DNA of 64,000 bases from Pardosa pseudoannulata (Eukaryota > Arthropoda > Arachnida > Araneae > Lycosidae): the NCBI GenBank assembly GCA_032207245.1, contig CM063501.1:77130186-77194185 (forward strand), given 5' to 3'. Positions 47,026 through 59,407 of the stretch are shown here, piece after piece (position 1 is the first letter of the stretch; each line of letters opens with the position of its first letter). The position numbers were made by a program, and so were the translations under genes. The notes beneath the pieces were generated by a model. The model saw nothing but the letters and a program-made list of their open reading frames with translations. It made no database searches and had not been told where the DNA came from.

Positions 47026-49129
47026 TTTAATAACTTTTTTCTAGAAAATGCTTGTGACCCACAAAGACGCAATAAGATAGCCAGTACTCTGTTTAACATT
47101 CTCTATCTAAATCTCTTCTTATTTGCATTTGAATTAGTCTTTGTGAAATGTACTATACTATTGCTGTACAGCACATCCTTGACATTTTAGGTTTTTGACA
47201 GATATTAAACTGATATACGTTTATTCACTTAAAAATTAAACTATGATAAATTTGATGGCATTTTTAGATATTATTAATGTTGGCAGTGTTAGAAATAACA
47301 TTCATTTTAAGTTTTTATTTGATTATGTAGATTGTCTCTCATATAAATTATATCTTCTCATTCTATTCAAAATATATTCCCATTCTAATTATATTCTCTC
47401 ATATATAGATTGTCTCCCATCTCTTTAAGAGACCAACTTAAAATAAAAAGCTTTAACATATGTTTGACACATTGTTACCAGCACAGTAATTGTTACCAGG
47501 AGAAAGTAAACCAAAATAAAACTTACCTGATAATTGTATCCTTCAGAAAACATACTTTTGTTTAATTTTCTTCGGGAAAATACTTGTGATCTACAGCCTA
47601 TACTAACCGTAAGTTGTTCTTTCCCACTTTCTGTCATCAGCTTCTGTGTCTCCTTCCTACTCTTCTTTCACACATTAATAAAGAATAATCTCTTCCTCAC
47701 AATTCTTACACTCCTGAAATTCTTCAGATAGATGCTAAGCTATCTGAGAGAATTGGTCGCTTAATGCGTCCAGTTTCTTCAGATGGCTAAGCATCTATCT
47801 TTCTTTTCTGTTTTAACTCACTCATCTGTAATTCTTAGAGGAACTACTGAAAAATAGAGCGCCCCTTGGCAAATTTGGCGAAATTATTGGCGATGTTTAC
47901 TAAAACACGAAAGTATTTCATCCTACTAACATTGTATCCCTTGCTATTTGGGTGACTTTAATGGATGTAGACTACGCCAATGTAATATAATTATATGCAT
48001 TTTCTTAATTAACCAAAGCCACTGAGAAAGAGGGCATTTAAATTTAAAGGCAATTATCCCTTAGACCAACAGCTCGAAATTATTAAAAATTAGGCTTAGT
48101 GAACCTTTAATGGTTCTAATATTATTAAGCATTACGTGCATTTAATATATAAGAAATAGGTTCAGCAAGAAGAGCTGGATACAAATATAATAGGAATAGA
48201 AATATAGATACAGATTATTTGGACACCTCGAGATCAGAAGAAAATGTTAGGCTACCATGCTCAGAGCTTTATCGCCAAGTTGGCGGGGATGCCCTGTTCT
48301 TTAGTCAAGCCTTCTTAGATTTTATTTTAGCATTCAAATAAAGATACTCCTTTCTCAATTTATTTTTCTTAATTTAGCTCTTTTCCTATACATGTATGAG
48401 TTAGTCTTTATAAAAAGCTCTGAAATACACAATATTCCAAAGCTAATATATTAGTTTTTTAAATCTATATTAAGCTGACTTAAGATTGTCCTTGGGTCGG
48501 AAAAAGAACAAAAAATTAAATTTTTCAACAAAGACATATGTATAGTGGGAGAAGATAGTTCAAAATGACAGAACTCATTAAAAGCACTTTCTTTTTTTTT
48601 GCCCTGGAAAAAATGCGGTGGTTATATACTTAATAATGGAGTGAAATGTTTGCAATTTACTTTATTTAAGTGAAATCATTCTAATCTTTCGTGTATCCTT
48701 GATTTAAAAAACAGCTGGTTATTATGTAGTATACTGGGAATATTTTTGATGAATGTTCTAGGATGACTCATTTTTTTTATGAAAATGATTTGTATTTTAA
48801 TTGAAAATATTTTTTGTAGTTCTTAAATGTTTTTTTCAAAATTTTTCCTCCTTAAGGATAATTTTTAAGATTTTTTTTCCAAGTATATATAAGAAAATTT
48901 TTTTCCATCAAACAATGTATTGTTCATTACTTGAACAAGTAATTTCACAATGAGTTTTTTAATCTCTGTAAGAAAAGGCAAATATTAAAAATAGTTTTGC
49001 ACATGAGATATCAGAAAAAGTTTCATCTTCGCAACAGAATTTATCCCACAGATATAATTGATAATACTACAACTTGACAATATACGTTACTTAAAATACA
49101 GATATTAATATATACAACCCCCTATATGT

Positions 49130-49136
<7 letters not shown>
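47026..49136. other. AT-rich intergenic sequence, no gene seen
   Basis: About 2.1 kb without recognisable genes or repeat copies. Confidence 0.45.
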
Positions 49137-49189
<53 letters not shown>

Positions 49190-49357
49190 GTATATATATG
49201 TATATATATACATATATATGTACATATGTACATATAGATATGCATGCATACATATATACATATATAAATACATATATATATATATATAAATACATATGAA
49301 TATATATATATACATATGTGTATACATATATATACATGTGTACATAAATACATATAT

Positions 49358-49360
<3 letters not shown>
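49137..49360. repeat. TA/TACA/TATG microsatellite tract
   Basis: Imperfect (TA)n mixed with TACATA and TATGTA. It directly precedes the palindromic block at 49361. Confidence 0.9.

Positions 49361-49446
<86 letters not shown>
49361..49446. repeat. Perfect 86-bp palindrome (CA)14(TA)15(TG)14
   Basis: Fourteen CA, fifteen TA and fourteen TG units follow without interruption, so the block equals its own reverse complement. The base on each outer side breaks the symmetry. Confidence 0.93.
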
Positions 49447-49448
<2 letters not shown>

Positions 49449-49496
49449 TGTGTATATGAAATATGATTAAAAAAGGAGTGAAAAAGGAGAAAATTT

Positions 49497-50600
49497 AATT
49501 AGATAGAGGTTGGGCCACCTTGGCATGAATGACTGCCTGCATTTGATGTGGGATTGAAAAATAAAGGTCTTGAACATAGCTCATCGGAATTCTTACCTAT
49601 TCCTCCTGAAGGACAGTCTCGAGTTCAGATAGTGTTCTTGGAGGAGGAAACCGAGAATGGACTTTGTTCTCTAAGTAATCCCACAAAATCTCCGTGATAT
49701 TGAGATCAGGGGGACTGAGGATACCAGGTTAGATGTTCCAAATCATCATCTTGCTCATGTAACCAGGTTTGAACACAGCTAGACGTGTGAACAAGGGCGT
49801 TGTCATCTTGAATCACAGGACGTTCTTTCGGAAAGAGAGTCAGAAGCACAGGGTGAAGGTGATCTGCGAGAATACTTCGATAATGGTCGTCAGTAATAAT
49901 CCCCCTCAAGGCAACGAGGGTCCCCAATCCACGGGAAGATAATGGTGTCCACACCATCACAGAACTAAATGTTTCACGGTTGGAACCAGGCACTCAACAT
50001 CAAATGCTTCTGCCAGTGTTCGATAGACGAACACACGTCCGGTGGTCTGGAATAATGTAAATGATGATTCAACAGACCAGACTTGTTCTCATTGTAGTTG
50101 TGTCCAATTTAGGTGGTCTCGGCACCACTATAGTCTCTTTATTCCGTGCTGAAACTAACGGGTTTTAGACAAACTACTATGCCATGAATGTTCACAGCAT
50201 GCAACTCTCGTTGAATAGTTTTCATGGATAAGGGGTTTCTGAAGATGGGTATTTATTTCGGACGATATATGTGGCAGTGTAGTCTTGCGATTTCTGGCGA
50301 CTATCCTCTTCAACACTCGTATATCACTGTCCTTCAACTTCGACTTTCGCCCACTTATGTACTTTGCAGAAGACGCCTTATCCAGGTTACTCTTATAACT
50401 CTTGACATTGTAGTCCTTGAAATATCCACAAGGTTGGCTGTTCTGGACGCAGATACTCTAGCTAGGTGAGATCCAATTATCATGTCACTTTTCACGCCGG
50501 AGAGGTCAGACATAATCACGCTTTGTCGGGAACATAATTTTCTCATGCACCTCTCACATTGCAAAATATTTGACTGATACCTTCCCTTTCACCACCACTA
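49497..50600 (-). pseudogene. Decayed full-length-scale Tc1-like transposase
   Basis: The minus strand from about 50564 gives DNA-binding-like sequence (LARVSASRTANLVDISRTTM; then IRVLKRIVARNRKTTLPHIS), in two frames. The catalytic domain follows: VMVWTPLSSRGLGTL, ITDDHYRSILADHL, VIQDDNALVHTS (second Asp) and LTWYPQSPDLN with a Glu in ITEILWDYLE near 49690. Several frameshifts and stops are present. Clear terminal inverted repeats were not found. Length fits the usual ~340-codon gene. Confidence 0.88.
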
Positions 50601-50689
50601 GGTGGCACACTGTTGATACCCGAGACAGCCTTTTTTTAGATTGTCGAAGGACGCCTACTCCCGTTTTGCCTAGGGTTTTCTGGTATGTT

Positions 50690-52600
50690 TTAGAGCATTA
50701 AAGTAATTTTAAAATTAAACTGATTTCATATTGCTATATTGAAACACTGGTTTGAAGCTCTAATTACAACATAAATTAGTCTTACTTTGATTCAATGTAC
50801 TTGAAGATAAGGCAAACTGAAACTCATTATAGGATTATATATAAACTCATAGGATTAGGAGACAGAAAACAAAAATTGTGACAGGAAACAAAGAACAAAC
50901 ACACACTAAAATAAAAGCAAACAAATGCATTGGAATGAGAGCTATTAAATTTCATTTCTCCATTTACCTGCTTCCCGTTTCATCTAGGATATTCCTGATC
51001 TTTATTAAGATATTAGACCAGTTTTAGATTTAAAATGTTTTCGTATCACCATATATTTATTAAATCGTTATTATTTTATATTTATTTCTGTATAATTGTT
51101 TTCTGCTTCATTTTTCAGTAATATCAATTATTTCTTGAGTTTGTCTCCAAGGTAAAATTGACCTTCTACTTCAACGTACTTGAGGATAACATAGAGACTC
51201 AAAAACTCATTTTTATAGCCAGGATTAGAAGACAAAAACACTTAAAAAACTATGTAATGTGAGATTCTAAATTTCATAAGACCATTTACTTGTTTCGGCT
51301 AGGGTATTACTGATCTCTGTTAGGGTAAAAGACCAATTTTAGATTCAAAATGTTTTTGTGTATCAGCATACATTTTATTAAATCCCTATTTTTCACTCCT
51401 ATTTATATATAAATACTTCTTGCTTCAACTTTTTTAATATCAATTATTTATTGCGCTTGCTTCCAAAACAAGGTAAATTTTACCTCCTTCCATAATATAT
51501 TTGAGGATGACATAAACTCAAAAACACATTTTTATAGCGAGGTTAAAAAGACAGGAAACAAAAAACGAAGCAAAAAACTAATAACAACAACAACAACAAC
51601 AACAACAAAAAACAACAACTTCTACGGAATAAAAGCCATTAAATTTTATAAGAAAATTTGATTGTTTATCCTAGGGTAATCCTGATATCTACAAGGTATT
51701 GGACTAATTTTAGATTTAAAAGAATTTTGCATAACCATTAAGTCCTTGTTCTTTACATTCATTAACATATATAGATGCTTGTTACTTCAATTTTCTGTAA
51801 TGTCAAATCTTACTTGATTTTACATCAAAAACAAGGTAAAATGGACATCCTCTCTCAGCATACTTGAGGATGAGGCATAAAACTCAAAAACTCATTTTCA
51901 GAACTAGGATTAGAAGACCAAAAACAAAAATTAGGGTAAATGACAACATCAGAAAAACTTTCGAAAGAGGGCTGCTAAATTTCACAAGACCATTTGATTG
52001 GTTCTCCTAGGGTATTCCTGATATCTGTTAGGGTAAAAGACTAATTTTAGTTTTAAAATGATTTTGTATTACCATATATTTAATTAAACCATTATTTTTG
52101 ATATTCATTCATATATAGATGCTTATTACTTCAATTTTCGGTAATGTTAAGTAGTACTTGATTTTACATCCAAAACAAGGTAAAATAACCCCCCCTCAAC
52201 ATACTTGAGGATAACACATAAAACTAAAGAATTCATTTTTAGAGCCAGGATTAGAAGACCAAAAACAAATATTATGGCAAATGACAACAACAGAAAACAC
52301 TTCGAAAGAGGGCTGCTAAATTTCACAAGACCATTTGATTGTTTCGCCTAGGGTATGCCTGATCTTTATTAGGTTATTAGACTAATTTTAGACTAAAATG
52401 ATTTTGAATCACCCTATATTCCATCAAATAAATGTTTTTTACAATCCTTCATATATAGACGTTTATTGGTTCAATTTTCTTTAATGTCAATAATCACTTG
52501 AGTTTGCATCCAAAACAAGGTAAAATTGACTTCCTCAACATACTTGAGAATGACACATAAAACACAATAACACATTTTCGAATTAAAAGAGAGATTACAA
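50690..52600. repeat. Satellite-like array, ~320-360-bp units
   Basis: CAAGGTAAAATTGAC (or close variants) recurs at about 51150, 51472, 51834, 52179 and 52519. Each is followed by ATACTTGAGGATGACAC- and AAACTCATTTTTA-like stretches, and by a CATTTGATTGTTTCGCC-like segment. A diverged partial unit precedes at 50760. A (CAA)n run is at about 51584-51620. Confidence 0.85.
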
Positions 52601-53700
52601 ATATTGTGAAAAAAAATCGAATTAGAGTTTCTAAACTTTTTTCTACCACTTAGTTATTTACTGTTTCGTTTAGTATCTCCATTTCCGTAAAAATGTCCCT
52701 AGGTTAAGGCAATAACTTTTTATGTATTTTCCTCTTTTCTCTAATCTATACCCCTAAAAACAGGAAAGTATTTTCAAAATGAACAGTACCGATATATAAA
52801 TTCTTTGTCTTTCTTGAAACTGAAGCAAAAGTTTTTCAGGTAATTCCTCCACTTTTCAGGCAATAAACATGCATCAGATACATTTTGGAGAAGAAAAAAA
52901 GAGATGGCAATGGAAAATGTGGTCTTTTTTAGGAGGTACCAAGGTGTCACCATACTTCGCTTAACGTTTAGGTGAAGTCTCAAGCTAGTAGATCAATAAA
53001 CTCATAAAAAGAAGCTAAAATCACTCTTTGGGATTTAACGTGATAAATAGAAAAGTTACATACCATGTATGCAACAATATCAATTTTTTCATTTTTAAGG
53101 CATTGTTTTTTCACTATTTCAAACCGTTCCGTAAAATTCTTTGAACTTCACGAAGTTACTGTCACAAAATAGTTTCTATTTACAGTTTCAGAATACGGAA
53201 TAAAGCTAAAGCTGTGGAATTGAGATAGATTCGAAATAGAGTTTTTTTATTTGGGGAAAAAAGGATATCTAAAAAGTAACAAGGGCACAGTAGGTATATT
53301 GAACCTTTAATAGAAAGATTACGTCTAAGCTTTCAAATTCTCTCGGGAAGAACTGAAAAGAAAATTAACATGTTACATTTGAAGGAAAATTGTAAAGTTG
53401 AGAAGCATGTTAGTAGTCTGAATTAAAATATTCTTTTGTGCAGAATAAAATTAACATGTTGCATTTGTATGGAAATCGCAAAGTTCAGAACTATACTAGT
53501 ATTTAGGATAAGACTGTGTGGTTTAAGTGAAACGTTTATTGGTAAGGAAAGTATAAATTAAAACAACTCAGTTATTGTATTAAAAGGATCTATTTTTGTT
53601 AGCATAGAAAGTGAGTATCTGGTCTGTTGTTTGCCAGAATAAAGTTTTACATTGAATGCTAGATGACCTCACAGACGATGTCCTGCTTAAATGCTATAAA
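52390..53700. repeat. Copy 1 of a ~1.3-kb segment duplicated at 1.55-kb spacing
   Basis: CTAAACTTTTTTCTACCACT at 52638 recurs at about 54192, and nearly all of the following ~1 kb is the same with few changes. The left part overlaps the last unit of the satellite. Confidence 0.9.
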
Positions 53701-53834
53701 TCTAAAAATTGTAAAATGTTTTTAGATAATTGGACCATTTCCATACAAAAGTAAGGAAAATTATTATTTAAAATTAACTTGACGCCAACATGCCTACAAT
53801 GATCACAAAAGTAATTAGATTAAATCAAAACTAC

Positions 53835-53915
53835 CGCATTTCCTGTAATGGAATTTGTTCCTGGGACTTCTCCTACTAAACCAGTTACTCTGACCACTGC
53901 GCCACAAATGCGTTG
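53835..53915 (-). tRNA. tRNA-like sequence, probably pseudogene or SINE head
   Basis: On the minus strand GCATTTG and GAAATGC could form six pairs of an acceptor stem. Box A TGGCGCAGTGGTCAGAG is a good match. The box B equivalent GGAACAAATTCC is poor. It lies in the only unique spacer between the two copies of the 1.55-kb duplication. It is unlikely to be a working tRNA. Confidence 0.35.
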
Positions 53916-53937
53916 TCAGCGAAGGGTTTCAAGCGGC

Positions 53938-55225
53938 ATCATAAAATGTTTTTGTATCACCATATATTCCATTAAATAATTTTTTTTTACTTTTATTCAT
54001 ATATATGCTTATTGCTTCAATTATTTTTAATGTCAATTTTCACTTGAGTTTGCATCCATAGCAAGGTAAAATTGACTTCCTCCCTCAACATACATGAGGA
54101 TGACACATAAAACACAAAAACACATTTTTATAACTCGAATTAAAAGAGAGATGAAACAAATCGTAGAAAAAAACCGAATTAAGAGTTGCTAAACTTTTTT
54201 CTACCACTTACTTATTTACAGTTTCTTTTAGTATCTCCATTTCCGTAAAAATGTCCCTAGGTTAAGGCAATAACTTTTTATGTATTTTCCTCTTTTCTCT
54301 AATGTATACCCCTAAAAACAGGAAAGTATTTTCAATATGAACAGTACCGATATATAAATTCTTTGTCCTTCTTGAAACTGAAGCAAAAGTTTTTCAGGTA
54401 ATTCCTCCACTTTTCAGGCAATAAACATGCATCAGATACATTTTGGAGAAGAAAAAAAAAGATGGCAATGGAAAATGTGGTTTTTTAAGAGGTACCAAGG
54501 TGTCACCATACTTCGCTTAACGTTTAGGTGGAGTCTCAAGCTAGTAGATCAATAAACTCATAAAAGAGGCTAGGTTCACTCTTCGGCTTTAATGTTACAA
54601 ATAGAAAAGTTACATACCATGTACGCAACGTTATCAATTTTTTCATTTTTAATGCATTATTTTTTCACAATTTCAAAACCGTTTCGTAAAATTCTTTGAA
54701 CTTCACGAAGTTACTGTCACAAAATAGATTCTATTTACAGTTTCAGAATACGGAATAAAGCTAAAGCTGTGGAATTGAGATAGATTCGAAATAGAGTATT
54801 TTTTATTTGGGGAAAAAAGGATATCTAAAAAGTAAGAAGGGCGCAGTAGGTATATTGAACCTTTAATAGAAAGATCACGTCTAAGCTTTCAAATTCTCTC
54901 AGGGGAAGAACTGTAAAGAAAATTAACATGTTACATTTGGAGGGAAATTGTAAAGTTGAGAAGCATGTTAGTAGTCTGAATTAAAATATTCTTTTGTACA
55001 GAACAAAATTAACATGTTACATTTGTATGGAAAGTTCAGAACTATACTAGTATTTAGGAAAAGACTATATAGTGTAAGTGAAACGTTTATCGGTAAGGAA
55101 AATATATATAGAAATAACTCAGTTATCTTATAAGAAGAATTTTTATTTAATAGTACAACAAGTGAATATCTGGTCCACTATTTGTCTTAATAAAGTTTTA
55201 TTGTGAATATAACAGATGACATCAC
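53938..55225. repeat. Copy 2 of the duplicated segment
   Basis: Parallel to 52390-53700, including AACAGTACCGATATATAAAT, CTGAAGCAAAAGTTTTTCAG and GAATTGAGATAGATTCGAAA. Differences are mostly single bases and small indels. The ends diverge near 55220 against 53690. Confidence 0.9.
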
Positions 55226-55239
55226 CCATTCAGATACAT

Positions 55240-56171
55240 TCCTTATATAATAATAGCCTGAGTTATCTGTCCGTCTGTCTCCGAATTTATGAAGCGGTTG
55301 AGCCTGGAATGGATAATGGCATCCATATTGGATTCTTGATGAGTTAGGGTTAGCAAAATTGAAAGCGAGTAAAGTTTATCGTTCGAAATCCACTCCTTCT
55401 CCCCTTTTCGAGCGTTTAATGGCATTATTTGAAACCCTATTTTCCCCGGTTAAGAGCAGGCAATTAAATTTTTCAATTGATCACATAATAAATAGGTAAA
55501 AATATCTTTTTCAAGCAGTATGAGGTCATTCCTTTAACTATCCCTTTTAATCATTTCTTACTTTAAATTATTTAAATATCGTCAGCATCATTTTCATAAG
55601 TTTTATCACTGAACTTAGATATTACTTAAATAATTTTCTTTTATATTTGTATTAAATAATAGATTAGGTACATATGTTCTAATTTTAAATTTAATCATTG
55701 ATTATTTTTTGTTGCAATGAAAATTTAATCACCGGTATTAACAACAAATTATTTTCATAAAAGTCTAGAACTCTATTTCACGGACTAATAAATATCTAGC
55801 GTTTAAGTCATATATCTTTGAAAATTAAGAAGTTTGTTTGTTTGTGTGTTTGTTTTTTATACATAACCACACGGTTTGCATTCGATTCGCTAAATTTTGG
55901 ACATCATTCATATATATCGCTAAATAATCACTGTCAATATTAAAACCCCTGATCTCCATCCTATGAAGTAATATGACAAGATAAATTAAAGTTGGCAACT
56001 AACATGCGGTCAGTAAAGATAAACAAATTATTGAGCGTGTACCAGATAATTCTCAGCCAAAAAAAAAAAAAAAAACAAGCTATTGTTTTTTTACCTGCTT
56101 TATAGGGTACTTTACCATTGTAGAACACTGAAAACTTTACTGATCCCGTCATATGACGGGCTATATGCTAG
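55240..56171 (+). mobile_element. Helitron-like non-autonomous element, copy 1
   Basis: The 3' end is textbook in layout: hairpin CCCGTCATATGACGGG (56145-56160), then CTATATG, then CTAG at 56168-56171 followed by T. Helitrons end in CTRR with a hairpin just upstream and insert at A/T. An internal GTTTGTTTGTTTGTGTGTTT run is at about 55835. The 5' end is less certain (near 55240, before CTGTCCGTCTGTCTCCGAAT). Copy 5 (62150-63335) runs parallel. No Rep/helicase gene is present. Confidence 0.65.
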
Positions 56172-56384
56172 TCCATAATATACTTTTAAGTATCGAACTT
56201 AAATTATCTATTACTTTGTATAATCCGATGGCAGGAAAAGGATACGCCACCTAGCGGTAAAAAACTACTCAAGGTCTTTTGTTTTCTACATCTAAAAAAT
56301 CCAGATTCATTTCCGTTTGGGACAAATCGTATCTTTTAATCTTTATTTCTTTATTTGTTGCATAATAATTCAGTTTTAAATTTT
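56172..56384. other. Intergenic spacer, no gene seen
   Basis: Between the Helitron-like end and the first ~1-kb tandem unit; no feature is recognised. Confidence 0.35.
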
Positions 56385-57075
56385 CTTCTAGCTTTTGGAT
56401 CTACTGATACATTTCCTATGGCGATAAATTTAAGCTTTTAAAACCAGTTGTTTCTACACAATTTAAAAGTAACATGTGTGCTATATAGTGTTTGTTAATC
56501 ATTTACAGAGGATTGTGTGAAGGTTTGCTAAGGAAAAAACTGGGAAGGAGGAAGACTTAAGGCACATAAACTCAGACTATTATGTCTGATATTTCAAAGT
56601 TCTTAATATTCTCATGTTGATACGTAGTATATATGATACGAAATGTATGAGAACGAAATAAAACTCTTTATAACTTGTAGATCATATAAAACTTTATTGC
56701 CTACATTTTTGCTTAGTGAAAAATGCATCGGTCTAAAACCGCTTGCATAAAAGTACGATCAGAAAGTTGAAAAATTTTTGGAGTTATCAAATTTCTATTT
56801 GATCTTCGATTTACTTGAAGGGAGATCGTTTTGATTTATTTTCCTTTTATAGTGTCACATCTATCCCTAAGTTTCGAAAGAATCTGCATCCAAAGGAATC
56901 TGGTAGAAATTCTTGAAACTGAGAAAACGTATATTTTGTTCCTTTACTTTCGAAGACGTTTCGAGAATATTCTTGACTTTGTGACAAATATTATGCAACA
57001 GTATTCTCATTTACACATTACCTATTTTCCTGCTCCCAGTAAATAAATAAATGCAATTGGATTATTATTCTCGTA

Positions 57076-57343
57076 CTAGCATATAGCTCACCATATAATG
57101 GGACCAGTAAAATTTTTAATTTTCCAGAACTGTAAAGTACCCTATGAGGCAGGTAAAAAATGGTTTGTTTTTTGACTGAGAATTATCTGGTCCAAGCTCA
57201 ATAATTTGTTTATATACATACTTCTCTAAAGTGTGCCAATATTGTAAATACCATTTAGAATCGCCTTGAATTCATTTAGTCAAATTTATGGTTATGTATA
57301 AAAATCAAATACACAAACAAACAAACTTCTTAATTTTCAAAGA
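57076..57343 (-). mobile_element. Helitron-like 3' module, copy 2
   Basis: On minus it ends in a decayed hairpin (CCCATTATATGGTGAG), then CTATATGCTAG and T. It contains the CAAACAAACAAACTTCTTAA segment (plus strand). Confidence 0.6.
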
Positions 57344-58107
57344 TATATAACTACACAAGTTTGTCGTGACTTTTGGATCTAGTGATACATTTCATATGAC
57401 GATAAATTTAAGCTTTTAAAACCAGTTGTTGCTACACAATTTAAAATTAACATGTGATCTATATGGTGTTTGGGAATCATTTAAAGACGATTGTGTGAAG
57501 GTTTGCAAAGTAGGGAACTGGGAGGAAGGAAAACTTAAGGCACATAAACTCATAATGTTATATTTGATATTTCAAAGTTCTTAATATTCTCATGTTGATA
57601 CGTAGTATACATGATACGAAATGTATGAGAACGAAATAAAAATCTCTTTATAACTTGTAGATCATATAAAACTTTATTGCCTGTATTTTTATTTCGTAAA
57701 AAATGCATCGGTCTAAAACCGCTTGCATAAAAGTGCGATCAGAAAGTTGCAAAATTTTGGGGTTATCAAATTTCTATTTGATGTTCGATTTACTTGAGGA
57801 GAGATCGTTCTGATGTATTTTCTCTTTATGGTGTCACATCTATTCCTAAGTTTCGAAAGAATCTGCATCCAAAGGAATCTGGTAGAAATTCTTGAAACTG
57901 AGAAAACGTATATTTTGTTCCTTTACTTTCGAAGACGTTTCGGGAATATTCTTGACATGTTCTAAGGAATAAAGAAGCGAAAATTCTTTCGATGCAGAAG
58001 TTTATTGACTTTGTGACCAATATTGTGCAACAGTATTCTCGTTTACATATTCCCTATTTTCTTGCTCCCAGTAAATAAATAAATGCAACTGGATTATTAT
58101 TCTCTTA

Positions 58108-58375
58108 CTAGCATACAGCTCTTCATATAACGGGACCAGTAAAATTTTTAATTTTTCAGAACTGTAAAGTACCCCATGAGGCAGGTAAAAAATAGTTTGT
58201 TCTTTGACTGAGAATTATCTGGTTCAAGCTCAATAATTTGTTTATATACGTACTCCTCTAAAGTGTCCCAATACTGTAAATACCATTTAGAATAGCCTTG
58301 AATTCATTTAGTCAAATTTATGGTTATGTATAAAAAACAAATACACAAACAAAGAAACTTCTTAATTTTCAAAGA
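58108..58375 (-). mobile_element. Helitron-like 3' module, copy 3
   Basis: Same layout as copy 2; the hairpin is decayed (CCCGTTATATGAAGAG on minus), then CTGTATGCTAG and T. Confidence 0.6.
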
Positions 58376-59137
58376 TATATAACTGCACAAGTTTGTCGTG
58401 ACTTTTGGATCTACTGATACATTTCATATGACGATAAATTTAAGCTTTTAAAACCAGTCGTTTCTACACAATTTAAAAGTAACATGTGATCTATAAGGCG
58501 TTTGGGAATCCTTTAAAGACGATTGTGTGAAGGTCTGCAAAGTAGGGAACTGGAGGATGAAGACTTAAGGCGCATAAACTCAGAATATTATATCTGATAT
58601 TTCAAAGTTCTTAATATTCTCCTGTTGATACTTAGTATATATGATACGAAATGTATGAGAACGAAATAAAAATCTCTTTATAACTTGTAGATCATATAAA
58701 ACTTTATTGCCTGTATTTTTATTTCGTAAAAAATGCATCGGTCTAAAACCGCTTGCATAAAAGTGCGATCAGAAAGTTGCAAAATTTTGGGGTTATCAAA
58801 TTTCTATTTGATGTTCGATTTACTCGAGGAGAGATCGTTCTGATGTATTTTCTCTTTATGGTGTCACATCTATTCCTAAGATTCGAAAGAATCTGCATCC
58901 AAAGGAATCTGGTAGAAATTCTTGAAACTGAGAAAACGTATATTTTGTTCCTTTACTTTCGGAGACGGTTCGGGAATATTCTTGACATTTTCTATGGTAT
59001 AAAGAAGCGAAAATTCTTTCGATGCAGAAGTTTATTGACTTTGTGACCAGTATTGTGCAACAGTATTCTCGTTTACACCTTCCCTGTTTTCTTGCTTCCA
59101 GTAAAGAAATAAATGCAACTGGATTATTATTCTCTTA

Positions 59138-59407
59138 CTAGCATATAGCCCGTCATATGACGGGATCAGTAAAATTTTTAGTTTTCCAGAATTGTAAAGT
59201 ACCCAATGAGGAAGGTAAAAAAATCGTTTGTTGTTTGGATGAGAATTATCTGGTACACGCTCAATAATTTGTTTATCTTCATACTCGTCTAAAGTCTCCC
59301 GATACTGTGAATGCAGTTTAGGATCACCTTGAATTCATTTAGTCAAACTGTGTGGTTATGTATAAAAACCAAATACACAAAGGAACAAACATCTTAATTT
59401 TTAAAGA
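59138..59407 (-). mobile_element. Helitron-like 3' module, copy 4
   Basis: The hairpin CCCGTCATATGACGGG is perfect (59149-59164), followed on minus by CTATATGCTAG and T. Downstream homology continues past 59407 (AAACGCTAGATATTTATTA), as in copy 1. Confidence 0.65.

Larger units (their letters stand above)
56385..59407. repeat. Three tandem ~1.0-kb units, each ending in a Helitron-like module
   Basis: TAACTTGTAGATCATATAAA lies at 56671, 57651 and 58681. TCCAAAGGAATCTGGTAGAA occurs in all three units. The CTAG boundaries lie at 57076, 58108 and 59138 (spacings 1032 and 1030). Frames such as 58753-59046 recur in damaged form in other units and are not recognised proteins. Confidence 0.9.

Noticed and set aside
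53835..53915. Functional tRNA gene
   Set aside because: The T-arm/box B is defective and the acceptor stem has a mismatch; listed only as a tRNA-like sequence.
58753..59046. 97-codon frame repeated in the ~1.03-kb tandem units
   Set aside because: The equivalent frames at 56831 and 57850 are truncated or shifted, so selection on a protein is not supported.
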